Assembly: GCA_023301205.1 (NCBI GenBank)
Contig: JALZVC010000239.1
Span: forward strand, 1 to 8,415
DNA: 8,415 bases
Reading direction: 5' to 3'
From: Flavobacteriaceae bacterium
GTDB taxonomy: Bacteria; Bacteroidota; Bacteroidia; Flavobacteriales; Flavobacteriaceae
The translations under genes and the position numbers were made by a program. The notes beneath the pieces were generated by a model, which saw only the letters and a program-made list of their open reading frames with translations, was not told the DNA's origin and made no database searches. Of this stretch, positions 1 through 8,225 are shown piece after piece; within the stretch, counting starts at the first letter, position 1; every line of letters begins with the position of its first letter.

Positions 1-57
1 GTTGGTTTAATAAACAGATACGGTAAATCTAATTTCGTTGCGTTCTTATGGCTAAGT

Positions 58-2427
58 TTACTCTGACAATCTATTGATTTCGACCCACTGTTTCACCTCA
101 TTTCCTTCCTCATCTACCGCTAACAATAAAAATCTCCCTGGCTTGGGGGCTAAAGCTAATTCGTGAAAAGTTTGCGTTTCTCCTATGAATTGGTCATCAA
201 AATACCAAAATACCTTAGTCTCGGGGTCGCGATGTGCGAGCGTAAATATGACTTCGTTTATGGTTTCGTCAAAGTTTTTAGGCAGTATAATTTTTTCATT
301 TTTCTTCGGAAATATAAACTCCATTTTAGATTCTCCTGCTTGAAGACAATCAGATTTATATGCGGGTAAGACCTTATATTCTGGATGGAGTGGTGCGTAA
401 TAATATTCTAAAATGGGAGGTAAAACGAACCAGTTTTTTTGCTTCATTTCTAACAAGGAATAACAAGAAGAATTTACTTGTAGGGATTCTTTTTCATTTA
501 AAAAGACCTGTTTATGAAAGGGGCAAGAGGCACTTCGTATTCCTTCTTTTGGGATCCACTCTGCTAAGGTTTCTTCACAATAGACACCTTTAAGGTAGCC
601 ACTTTTAGCGCATATTTCAGCTTGTATTAATTCGCCAAAAGGTGTTTCAAACCATTCATTTTGTGGTAGTATATCTAACACGTCAAACAATACTGGAGCA
701 GCTGCTTGGATCCCCGTTAATCCAGGTCTGCCTTCTCCATCTGCGTTGCCCACCCAAACACCAATGGCGTATTTAGTTGTTACCCCAACGGCCCAAGCAT
801 CTTTAAAACCAAAACTCGTGCCTGTTTTCCAAGCAATAGGTTGTGAGTTGCTAAAGAAATTCCAGTTTTCTTCACCTTGAGGCCTATTTACTTTTTGGAG
901 CGAATTAAATGTGTGGTAAATCGCACCTGCATTAAATATAGGAGGATCGTATTGCTTATTTCCGAAGTCTACTATTTCACCTTTAATAAAAGTGGGTGTC
1001 GCAAACTCATTGGGTCTATATTCACTAGAAGAAGCATTAAAAAAATTGAGGGTGGACGCCATCCCAGCATATGCGTTTGTGACTTCCCATAAAGAACTTT
1101 CTGCGCCTCCCAACACCAATGAAAGACCATAATAACCAGGTGGTTTAGCAATTGTTTTAAAATTTAGGTCTTGTAATTTATTGTAAAATTTAGGCAACCC
1201 ATAAGCTCTTAGCATCCGCACCGCTGGGATATTTAAAGACCGAGATAAGGCAGTACTGGCAGGAATAGCGCCATTAAATTGTGTATCGAAATTTTGTGGG
1301 CTATAGCCGTTAATAACGGTTGGGACATCTGCAACTAGCGCATTGGGTAACAACTCGCCACTATGTAAAACAGACGCATATAAAAAAGGTTTTAAAACAC
1401 TTCCCGTACTTCTCGATTTTGTGATAATATCTACATAATTATTATTTTCTCTCGTTGTTGGTGTATTACCTACGTAAGCCAAAACCTCTTTTGTGTTCAC
1501 ATCGAGAAGCAACACTGCAAGATTGTTGATTTCGTTTTGCTTTAGTAGTAAATGATGATCTTTTACAATAGCGTTTATATTTTTCTGTAGTTGAATGTTA
1601 ATGGTTGTCGTAATTTGTTGCTGCGGAAATGCCCCGCGTACCCGCTCTGTAAAATGTGGAGCAGTTTGAGGAAGTGGAACCGGTTTGCTTGGTAGCGCTT
1701 CGTCAACAGCAAGCTCATAGGTAGTTTGATCTATGATGTTTTTCTGAAATAGCTTCTCTAGCAACCGATCTCTTTTCTTTTTTAATATAGCTTCGTTTTT
1801 ACCTGGAAAAATTAATGAAGGGGCATTAGGTAAAACCGCTAAAGAAGCAGATTGCCCCCAGCTTAATTCACTTGAAGGAATCCCGAAGTAACGCCAAGAA
1901 GCGGTCTCAAGCCCCACCACGTTACCGCCAAAAGGGGCATAGCTTGCATAATAATTCAACACTTCCTTCTTCGAATGACCAGCCTCTAGTCTCGTGGCCA
2001 TAAATACCTCAATTAGTTTTTCATAATAAGAGCGTTCCTTGTTTTTACGAGAAAGCCGTATCACTTGTTGGGTTAGGGTGCTACCGCCACGACGCTTATC
2101 TGTAGTAAGGTTTTGATACAAGGCTTTGCTCATCGCAACTGGATTAAAACCTGGATGCGAATAGAAATATTCATCCTCAAAATGAAGTATACATTGCTCA
2201 AAACGCAACGGCACCGAATCCATTTCTGGAAAGCGCCATTGCCCATCACCAGCAATTCTCGCCCCCATCATAACGCCTTCTCTACTTTTAACCACGGTAG
2301 ATGAAGGGTCTGTAAATAGCGGTTTTGGTAAGCAAAAAAGCCACAATACAAAGGTGAGACACACAAAACTTAATTTGATTTTGTGTTTAAATAAAATTGA
2401 TTTAATAGCGCTTTCTGAAAATTTCAT
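58..2427 (-). CDS. pbpC: Penicillin-binding protein 1C, bifunctional transglycosylase/transpeptidase
   Basis: This class A PBP polymerises lipid II glycan strands and cross-links the peptides on the outer face of the inner membrane. Counting from the ATG at 2427 (789 aa), residues 19-34 form a single membrane anchor. The GT51 domain follows with EDEYFYSHPG (catalytic Glu84), RGGSTLTQQ (113-121), a second conserved Glu140 and PFGGNVVG (from 165). The transpeptidase has SVLK (nucleophile Ser343, Lys346), SLN (397-399) and KTGT (534-537). A Cys-rich linker (C606, C617, C635, C655, C694) leads to a C-terminal beta domain at about 694-785, typical of PBP1C and absent from PBP1A/1B. Length fits the family (E. 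coli about 770 aa). An in-frame TTG at 2445 would add six residues, but it sits only 5 nt from the upstream palindrome, so I prefer the ATG. It lies 99 bp downstream of the macroglobulin gene in the same direction, probably co-transcribed. All catalytic motifs are intact; stop is TAA. Confidence 0.96.
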   Translation of the reverse strand: MKFSESAIKSILFKHKIKLSFVCLTFVLWLFCLPKPLFTDPSSTVVKSREGVMMGARIAGDGQWRFPEMDSVPLRFEQCILHFEDEYFYSHPGFNPVAMSKALYQNLTTDKRRGGSTLTQQVIRLSRKNKERSYYEKLIEVFMATRLEAGHSKKEVLNYYASYAPFGGNVVGLETASWRYFGIPSSELSWGQSASLAVLPNAPSLIFPGKNEAILKKKRDRLLEKLFQKNIIDQTTYELAVDEALPSKPVPLPQTAPHFTERVRGAFPQQQITTTINIQLQKNINAIVKDHHLLLKQNEINNLAVLLLDVNTKEVLAYVGNTPTTRENNNYVDIITKSRSTGSVLKPFLYASVLHSGELLPNALVADVPTVINGYSPQNFDTQFNGAIPASTALSRSLNIPAVRMLRAYGLPKFYNKLQDLNFKTIAKPPGYYGLSLVLGGAESSLWEVTNAYAGMASTLNFFNASSSEYRPNEFATPTFIKGEIVDFGNKQYDPPIFNAGAIYHTFNSLQKVNRPQGEENWNFFSNSQPIAWKTGTSFGFKDAWAVGVTTKYAIGVWVGNADGEGRPGLTGIQAAAPVLFDVLDILPQNEWFETPFGELIQAEICAKSGYLKGVYCEETLAEWIPKEGIRSASCPFHKQVFLNEKESLQVNSSCYSLLEMKQKNWFVLPPILEYYYAPLHPEYKVLPAYKSDCLQAGESKMEFIFPKKNEKIILPKNFDETINEVIFTLAHRDPETKVFWYFDDQFIGETQTFHELALAPKPGRFLLLAVDEEGNEVKQWVEINRLSE

Positions 2428-2450
2428 AAACTTAGTAAAAGACAATAATA

Positions 2451-2517
2451 ATGTCAGTCTGAGCGCAGTCGAAGATCTTTAAAATTCCCAGATTTTCGAC
2501 TGTACTCAGTGTGACAT
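2451..2517. repeat. Imperfect 67-bp intergenic palindrome (REP-like element or terminator hairpin)
   Basis: Arms at 2451-2478 and 2490-2517 are reverse complements at 23 of 28 positions, with an 11-base loop (2479-2489). The core reads CTGAGCGCAGTCGAAGATCT on the plus strand. On the minus strand it begins 9 nt after the macroglobulin stop and ends 23 nt before the pbpC ATG. No strong T-run follows on that strand (TATTATTGTCTTTTAC), so it is a poor classical terminator. It could instead stabilise the upstream transcript or reduce pbpC expression. From memory, palindromes with a TTCGACTGCGCTCAG-like core recur between genes in flavobacterial genomes, which suggests a dispersed repeat family. 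Confidence 0.8.
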
Positions 2518-2526
2518 AGTAAAAAA

Positions 2527-5500
2527 CTATTTCTCAACACTCACCCACTGTCCTTTTTGTCGTGCGTAATAATTGTTGTCATACATAGCCTCAGTCTGTG
2601 CGCCAGGTAAATAATAAGCGCCTAAATAAGATGCATTTAATTTTACGGTAAAGGCCTTAGCATCTTTACCACCTAGATCAAAGTAAAAATTAACCCTGTC
2701 GTCTCTAATATCTGTATAGCGAGCTATGCCACTAGCACCACCACCTAATTCTGTAAAACTTGTATTTACTACTTCCCATCCGCTTGGAAAAATTTGAGAC
2801 AGCGCTATGTTATCTACATAATCGTTTGATGTATTTGTTACCGTAACTATTGCGGTTATCTCTGTTCCTTGCTTTAGTTGTGATATGTCAAGTTTTTTGC
2901 CATTTCCATCTAAGTACTTTGTTTTTAGCGTAAGGTTACGACTTTCTGTTGTCTCTTGGCCTAATGGGAACTTCCCTTTTTGAGATAGGGTCACATAAAC
3001 AACATTCCCTTTTTTGTTCGTAATCGTCACGATATTACTTCCCATCTTAGCAGGTGTTTCTCTTTGAGATAATGCCCTGTTTGTAGTAACCGAAGTTGTT
3101 TTTCCATTATTGGTAAAAGACACATCCAAAGATTTCCCTCCATTTTCCTGAACCATTTTACCCATAGCTAGTAGTCCGTAAGCTGTCTCTTGTGTGCTAT
3201 ACCAATTTTGAGAAGAAAGTTCTTTTGCCACAGAGATTGCAAGCTCTCTTTGCTTAGGATCTCCAATGGCCACCATCGTTTCTAAAGCCATCGCTTTGTT
3301 TCTAAATGGCGAGCCATAGGTGTGATAATCATATTTCTTTGGGATGAAATTTATATTCGCTGTTTTTGCAATTTCTTCAGCGACACTTTTCTTTCCGGCC
3401 AATGCATAGGCAGCAGCTAGTCTCCATTTTCCATCGTTGCTTAACTTGTTAGACTCTCTTAAACGGTTCATGGCGGCTAATTCTGGTTGCCCAGCTAAGG
3501 CTAGCGTGTACAATCTATATGCTTGGGTTAAACTAGAATTGTAAGACGTTCCATTATGACGCCATTGCTTCGCTTCTTTCCTCTGAAACTTTAACCAACC
3601 ACTCATAAAAGTAATAGGTAATGAATATCCTTTCTGTTTTGCCTCTAGCATAAAATGTCCCGCATAATTGGTTCCCCATTCATCAGCGTCTCGTTCACCT
3701 GGCCAATAGCTTAAACCGCCGCCTACAGTTTGAAAATTTCCTAATCTTTTAATGGCAGCCTTCATATTTTCTTCTACTTCTTTCTTCTTGTCGAATGTGA
3801 TGTCAAAAATATCGTTTAAGTATAACTGCGGAAATGCTCCAGACGTTGTTTGCTCAATGCATCCATGAGGATAGCGTATTAAATATCCTAATCGCTTACT
3901 AAAGTCCATAGGTGGAAGTGTAGAAAATTCTAATATCGCTTCATTTGTTCCGGCCATGCCATACGTTTCAAATGATATTTCTTGATTACCTTTCTCTGAT
4001 ACTACAAATTGGGTAGTTTTTTGAGAAATAGGATTTGGGTTCTCTACATCAATCTCTAACTTGTAACTTGCCGTCTCTCCACTTCCAGAAGCTAACACCT
4101 CTATAGTTTGAAATTTTGTCGCAGGCAGTACTTTAAACTGAAAATTAACAATTTGTTCTCCTGGTTCAGAAAAAGAAATACTTTTTGAAGTGCCGCCAAT
4201 AGGCTGTAATGCATCACCAACGTTTACGGTTATTTTAGCGTTTTTTACTTTCTTTTCCATTGCAAATACAGTGACGGGAAGGGTTACTGTTTCGCCAGGA
4301 GATAACTTCCGCGGTAAGGATGCTAGCACCATTAGCGGTTTGCGTACTGGGGTGACGTTGTCGGTATTTCCGTAGGCATTTTTAGTATTGTCTCCAGCAA
4401 TAAGCATTGTTTTTACAGACCCAATATAATTAGGCATGGTGATATGGTGTGAAGCATTCTCACCAGCTTTTAATTGAAAGGGACCTATATATTTAACCAC
4501 AGGCTTAAAACGGTCTGCTTTGCGGTTTTTTGCTCCTGCTGCTTCATCGCCACCACCTATAGCAAAGATATTTTCAATGCTTCCAGAATAGGCGCCTATG
4601 ACATCATCAAAAATGTCGAAGGTTTTTACGCCAAGTGCCTCACGAGTGAAAAAGGCATCGTGAATTTCTGGGGTTTTAAAACGTGTAAGATCTAATAACC
4701 CTTCATCAACTACCGCAATGGTGTATGTCATAGGTTTGTTGTTTTCTTCAGATACGTTTATTGTAAACTTCTCCTCAGGTTTTAAAACTGCAGGCATTTT
4801 TAGCTGCGGTTTTAAAATAGTTGATGGATCCTCTACAAGAATCGGGATCACACCATACAGACGTATGGGTAAATCATTTTTAGTTTGCTCGTAGGGTTGT
4901 AATAAAGAAATATTGACAAAAATATTAGGTGTCATCTCTTTAGTCATTGGAATTTCTACTTGTGTTTCTCCTTTATTGGTTTTTACCCATTGAGTTGACA
5001 ATACTTCGGTACCGTTTTCAACACTAATTAAGGCATGGCCTTCACTTCCAGAGGGGAAACTAATCTTGGCTTTCTCACCTACATCATAGGTTTCTTTATC
5101 TGCAGAGAACACCAACATCTTTGCACTTTCTGCATCTGTACTTGCTGGACGGTTAGACCAGTTTCTGTAGAAATAAGTAATACGTCCTGTTGCGTGACCA
5201 GAAGCTTTATCGATTACTCTTATTAAATAACGTCCACCATCCTTTTCAGGGATATTTAAAGTGAAATTCGTTTTTCCGTTACTTATAGTCTTGACTGTAA
5301 AATCTTTAACAGGGGTGTGTACTCTTGCATTTTCATAACGAGATAAGTTATCGTTGCCACGATTCCACCACCAGCGCCATTCTATTTTAAATACTTTTAT
5401 TTCTACTTCTCTATTGCCGCTTGCTTTTCCTTGAGCGTCAACAGTGGCAACATCAAAAACGGTGTTTTCATCTGTAAAATAAGAACCGTAGCCGTGAGGT

Positions 5501-8112
5501 TTAGGAGATTTTAAGCCTACAAAATGAGAATAACGAGCTAGCTTTTTGGTGAACACATCTATAGAAAAATCACCTCCTCCTTCAAAAACTTTAGTCAAGA
5601 ATGTAGCCGTTAACATTCCTGGTGCCTTGTCACTTATCTCAAATTTCTTGCTAAACTGTGTCGTTCCTTCGTTAGTCAATTCTGAATCTAAAACCGGGAT
5701 CTCAACTTCATTAAATGTTCTGACAGGGTCATTAAAATTATAGTTTGTAAAGTCTTTAAAGCTTGCATAAGATGACCGTAAGGTGGCATTCATTTCTATT
5801 TTAAGATTACGAGCAGGCGCACCATGCAGCCATAGTGCTTGTGCAGTACCCTTAACAGGTTTGCTAGCGTCTAGTATTTCATCATCAAAATCAAGTTTTA
5901 ACTTAAGACGATTAGGTTTTATGGTTGCTATTTTTATGTTTTTAGAAAAACTCGCTCCACCTACGCTTATGGTCGCATTCCAGTTGCCCGTAGGAGCAGC
6001 GGCTTCTGTTTCTATAGGAAAATAGTAAAAACCATTTGCTTCTTTAGTTTGACTGTTATTTTTTAGAACAGTTCGTTGTACTAGTTTTCCCTGGGCATCT
6101 GTTACTTCTAGTTTTAAGGGATGGTCTTTAGGTAAGGGGTTCGTTTTATCATTCAAAACAAATGTCAAATGGATATCATCTCCGGGTCTATACACTCCTC
6201 TTTCGGTATATAAAAAACCTTTCAATCCTTTTTGCAACGTCTTACCAGAAACATCAAATTTACTTAACGATAAAGCATTACCATCTTCTAGTTTAGCATA
6301 CGCATAATTGTTTCCTTTTTGAGCGACCGCAAATGTAAATGACTTTTCAGAATCAAAAAGTGCAAGGCCATTATTGTCTGTAGTTGCAGTGCCAATGAGC
6401 TGTTGCTGATAATTGAAAAGATGAATTAATACGTTTCCTTCTGGTGCCGCACTAATTAAATTTGTGGTAGCAAAATGGTATGATTTATTACTTCCCTTTT
6501 TTACAATAAAACCTAAATCGCTACCTAAAAGCGTAGTGCTTATTTCTTTATTTTGATTGTAATAAGCTTCATGACATGGGTTTTCTCGTTCTCTCCAGTT
6601 ATAGGTGTTATTGCGATAATTGTAAAGTTCATTATCCCAATAAAGTTCTTCTCTTTCGTCTTCATCTGCACTGCCAGCATCTGCATAGCTCCCGCTATAA
6701 TCTTCATCATAATAGTCGTCATAATAATAATCTTCATCGTCATTTTCTTGAATAGGGGCAGCTACAGAACAGTCATACATAGCATATTCTTTTTTAAAGC
6801 TGAGCTCTACACGGTATAATGCACCCGGATCTGCTTTAAAATATTCTGAAATATTGATTCCGTAAGATTTCCATAATCCGTTGCTTCCTATTTCTTTGTC
6901 TTGCAGCTGTATCGTCTTTTTAGCAACCCTACGACCAACACGTCTTATATTATTTCCAGCGTCACCAAGATTGTTGGTTTGCAAATATTGAAGCATATTA
7001 TCTTCAAATATTTTAATAACACGCACATCTACTGCGGAAATATTAACGGCTTCAAAATAGATAGGAGTTGTAGTTGCATTGGGTAGAACACCATCTGTAG
7101 TGATCTGTTTTAAAGCAGGCTTTAATTGCTCAAAAGAAATGAGTTCTGAAAATTCATTTTTAAGTTTAAATCCAGAAGTGTTTTTAATGCCACTAAAAAC
7201 AGTCACTCTAACGTTACCAATAATTCGGTTTGCAGGATAAATGTTTAACACATTTCCGTCCACTTCAAATCTAAGACGCTCACTTTGTTCTAGACTCACT
7301 AAACCAGAAAAATTTTGATTTTCTTCAAGCGGATCAGAGAAATTCAGCGCTAATGAAGACTGAGTAGTGACGTTACTTTTGGCTTCAATAACTTTAAAGT
7401 TATTTTGGCCAGGGACATCAAAGGTGTTTTTGCCGCTATAATCTGAATTGATGGACTTCCCATTCCACGCAATAGCTATTTTAGAATCATCAACCTTACG
7501 TTGAATACTGTCAATTGTAAACTCGAAAAAAGTGCTGCTTTCGGTTTCTGTAGGCCATTTAATTTTTAATGTATTATCAATTTGTTGAGCAGTTACAAAT
7601 TGTTTCACCTTGTCAAGAGCTACGATATCTGATGTTTCTATAGTTCCAGTTACGTATTGCCATTCTTTACTATAGGATTGTAAATTGGCTAACTTAAGCT
7701 TAAAATTAGGTTTAATAGTTTTAAAAGAAAATGTGTATTCTTTAAACTCTTTTTCTAAATCCTCATAAAGCGCTTCTAGTTTTAAAGTAATCGTAAATTC
7801 AGTATTTGGCGTCAACAACTCATCTGGCTGGAAAAGAAGTATTCTTCCATTTTCTATAATTAGTTTTCCTTTTACTTTTGGTGAGATTTTAAGATATTCT
7901 GATGGTAGCTCTTGCGTGAGCTCAAACTGATCTAGAGTTTGCGCAAGTTCTATTTTAATAGGAGCCGCGATGCTTTTATTACCGTAGGTGTTGTAACTAA
8001 TATATTCTTTATACTTGAATAGATTATCTGTATTTGTGACGTCACTCTTTTTATCACAAGATGAAAAGCAAATAATAATGGCAAGAAATGATACATAGAA
8101 AAAACGTTTCAT
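2527..8112 (-). CDS. yfhM: Alpha-2-macroglobulin family lipoprotein with thioester (YfhM type)
   Basis: This is a large envelope protease trap. Proteolysis of a bait segment should release a buried thioester that bonds to the protease. Residues 1-18 are a signal peptide and Cys19 is the lipidation site. By eye the order is: Ig-like N-terminal modules (about 40-325), a connecting region with an acidic insert (446-485), bMG3 (521-610), MG2/A2M_N with GVYRPGDD (617-715), bMG5 (725-850), bMG6 with a Trp cluster at 902-906 (860-975), bait-region domain with AVVDEGLLDLT (988-1190), A2M domain with ASLPRKLSPGE (1190-1290), thioester domain with CIEQ at 1418-1421 (about 1385-1700) and a bMG10-like C-terminus (1720-1850). 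E. coli YfhM has about 1650 residues; the extra length is largely N-terminal. CIEQ and the adjacent pbpC mark it as YfhM type rather than YfaS type, which lacks the thioester. Start is ATG with no clear Shine-Dalgarno; stop is TAG. Domain edges are approximate. Confidence 0.95.
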   Translation of the reverse strand: MKRFFYVSFLAIIICFSSCDKKSDVTNTDNLFKYKEYISYNTYGNKSIAAPIKIELAQTLDQFELTQELPSEYLKISPKVKGKLIIENGRILLFQPDELLTPNTEFTITLKLEALYEDLEKEFKEYTFSFKTIKPNFKLKLANLQSYSKEWQYVTGTIETSDIVALDKVKQFVTAQQIDNTLKIKWPTETESSTFFEFTIDSIQRKVDDSKIAIAWNGKSINSDYSGKNTFDVPGQNNFKVIEAKSNVTTQSSLALNFSDPLEENQNFSGLVSLEQSERLRFEVDGNVLNIYPANRIIGNVRVTVFSGIKNTSGFKLKNEFSELISFEQLKPALKQITTDGVLPNATTTPIYFEAVNISAVDVRVIKIFEDNMLQYLQTNNLGDAGNNIRRVGRRVAKKTIQLQDKEIGSNGLWKSYGINISEYFKADPGALYRVELSFKKEYAMYDCSVAAPIQENDDEDYYYDDYYDEDYSGSYADAGSADEDEREELYWDNELYNYRNNTYNWRERENPCHEAYYNQNKEISTTLLGSDLGFIVKKGSNKSYHFATTNLISAAPEGNVLIHLFNYQQQLIGTATTDNNGLALFDSEKSFTFAVAQKGNNYAYAKLEDGNALSLSKFDVSGKTLQKGLKGFLYTERGVYRPGDDIHLTFVLNDKTNPLPKDHPLKLEVTDAQGKLVQRTVLKNNSQTKEANGFYYFPIETEAAAPTGNWNATISVGGASFSKNIKIATIKPNRLKLKLDFDDEILDASKPVKGTAQALWLHGAPARNLKIEMNATLRSSYASFKDFTNYNFNDPVRTFNEVEIPVLDSELTNEGTTQFSKKFEISDKAPGMLTATFLTKVFEGGGDFSIDVFTKKLARYSHFVGLKSPKPHGYGSYFTDENTVFDVATVDAQGKASGNREVEIKVFKIEWRWWWNRGNDNLSRYENARVHTPVKDFTVKTISNGKTNFTLNIPEKDGGRYLIRVIDKASGHATGRITYFYRNWSNRPASTDAESAKMLVFSADKETYDVGEKAKISFPSGSEGHALISVENGTEVLSTQWVKTNKGETQVEIPMTKEMTPNIFVNISLLQPYEQTKNDLPIRLYGVIPILVEDPSTILKPQLKMPAVLKPEEKFTINVSEENNKPMTYTIAVVDEGLLDLTRFKTPEIHDAFFTREALGVKTFDIFDDVIGAYSGSIENIFAIGGGDEAAGAKNRKADRFKPVVKYIGPFQLKAGENASHHITMPNYIGSVKTMLIAGDNTKNAYGNTDNVTPVRKPLMVLASLPRKLSPGETVTLPVTVFAMEKKVKNAKITVNVGDALQPIGGTSKSISFSEPGEQIVNFQFKVLPATKFQTIEVLASGSGETASYKLEIDVENPNPISQKTTQFVVSEKGNQEISFETYGMAGTNEAILEFSTLPPMDFSKRLGYLIRYPHGCIEQTTSGAFPQLYLNDIFDITFDKKKEVEENMKAAIKRLGNFQTVGGGLSYWPGERDADEWGTNYAGHFMLEAKQKGYSLPITFMSGWLKFQRKEAKQWRHNGTSYNSSLTQAYRLYTLALAGQPELAAMNRLRESNKLSNDGKWRLAAAYALAGKKSVAEEIAKTANINFIPKKYDYHTYGSPFRNKAMALETMVAIGDPKQRELAISVAKELSSQNWYSTQETAYGLLAMGKMVQENGGKSLDVSFTNNGKTTSVTTNRALSQRETPAKMGSNIVTITNKKGNVVYVTLSQKGKFPLGQETTESRNLTLKTKYLDGNGKKLDISQLKQGTEITAIVTVTNTSNDYVDNIALSQIFPSGWEVVNTSFTELGGGASGIARYTDIRDDRVNFYFDLGGKDAKAFTVKLNASYLGAYYLPGAQTEAMYDNNYYARQKGQWVSVEK
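3850..3861 (-). other. Thioester motif CIEQ of the macroglobulin
   Basis: These codons encode Cys1418-Ile-Glu-Gln1421 within RYPHGCIEQTTS. In the family, the Cys thiol and the Gln side chain form an internal thioester that reacts with a target once the protein is cleaved. The surrounding sequence (Tyr-Pro-His-Gly before, Thr-Thr-Ser after) matches the bacterial consensus, and the following residues look like the helical thioester domain. This argues for a working trap rather than a YfaS-like paralogue. Confidence 0.93.
4534..4629 (-). other. Candidate bait region of the macroglobulin
   Basis: Residues about 1162-1193 link the VVDEGLLDLT/FDIFDD segment to the A2M domain. The stretch is rich in Gly and Ala with a cluster of basic residues (GGGDEAAGAKNRKADRFK; Lys1185, Arg1187, Lys1188, Arg1191, Lys1193). 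In this family the segment at this place is the exposed, poorly conserved bait cut by attacking proteases. The basic residues would suit trypsin-like enzymes. Placement rests on domain order only. Confidence 0.55.
6658..6777 (-). other. Acidic, tyrosine-rich low-complexity insert in the macroglobulin
   Basis: Residues 446-485 contain 19 Asp/Glu and 8 Tyr in 40 positions, including runs such as DDEDYYYDDYYDEDY. The DNA shows short ATA/ATC-type triplet repetition, as expected from GAT and TAT codons. It interrupts the region just before the bMG3 domain. Cys438 lies 8 residues before it and Cys503 18 residues after it; apart from the lipidated Cys19 and the thioester Cys1418 these are the only cysteines of the mature protein. 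A disulfide-closed acidic loop, perhaps binding calcium or another cation, is possible but only inferred. Confidence 0.8.
8056..8112 (-). other. Lipoprotein signal peptide and lipobox of the macroglobulin
   Basis: The first 19 residues read Lys-Arg after Met, then a hydrophobic stretch, then FSSC followed by Asp-Lys-Lys. Cys19 is the expected lipidation and cleavage site. Phe at -3 is a loose lipobox, tolerated in Bacteroidota. Asp directly after the Cys matches what I recall of E. coli YfhM, where it signals inner-membrane retention, but that sorting rule is not established for Bacteroidota. I see no clear acidic surface-export motif right after the Cys. Periplasmic location is therefore likely, and which membrane holds it is unknown. 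Confidence 0.85.
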
Positions 8113-8149
8113 AGGTGATGGTTTTGCGGGTATTAAAAATAGAGATTCT

Positions 8150-8186
8150 ATATTTCAATACGATTAGAAATATTGATTATTAATCG
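8150..8186. repeat. Interlocked AT-rich inverted repeats in the macroglobulin leader
   Basis: ATATTTC (8150-8156) pairs with GAAATAT (8167-8173), and TCAATA (8155-8160) pairs with TATTGA (8171-8176), each with 10 bases between. CGATTA (8161-8166) also pairs with TAATCG (8181-8186). The alternatives cannot all form together. They could be a small operator or only chance in AT-rich DNA. Confidence 0.25.
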
Positions 8187-8225
8187 TTTAAAGATAGATT
8201 AGAAGAAGCTCTCCTTAGAACGCGT

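Noticed and set aside
1..66. Plus-strand frame open from the left edge to a TGA at 64-66 (21 codons), possibly the end of a convergent gene.
   Set aside because: The stretch is short enough to be open by chance in one of three frames, and the residues are not recognisable. Nothing else supported is seen in 1-57.
2428..2445. TTG at 2445 as start of pbpC, giving 795 residues.
   Set aside because: The ATG six codons later still leaves a positive N-terminus and full membrane anchor, and the TTG would crowd the hairpin at 2451.
6540..6743. Minus-strand 67-residue open frame rich in Met and Ile.
   Set aside because: It is an out-of-frame reading of the acidic triplet-rich part of the macroglobulin gene.
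6553..6819. Plus-strand 88-residue frame with a long Ile/Val-rich stretch resembling a membrane protein.
   Set aside because: It is the antisense of the Asp/Tyr tract; GAT/GAC codons read backwards give Ile and Val. The opposite strand is clearly coding.
8139..8151. Hairpin ATAGA/TCTAT followed by a T-run on the minus strand in the macroglobulin leader, as an attenuator.
   Set aside because: A five-pair stem of mainly A-T pairs with a 3-base loop is too weak to support.
8211..8216. AAGGAG on the minus strand resembling a Shine-Dalgarno sequence.
   Set aside because: No start codon follows at a usable distance, and the phylum rarely uses such sites.
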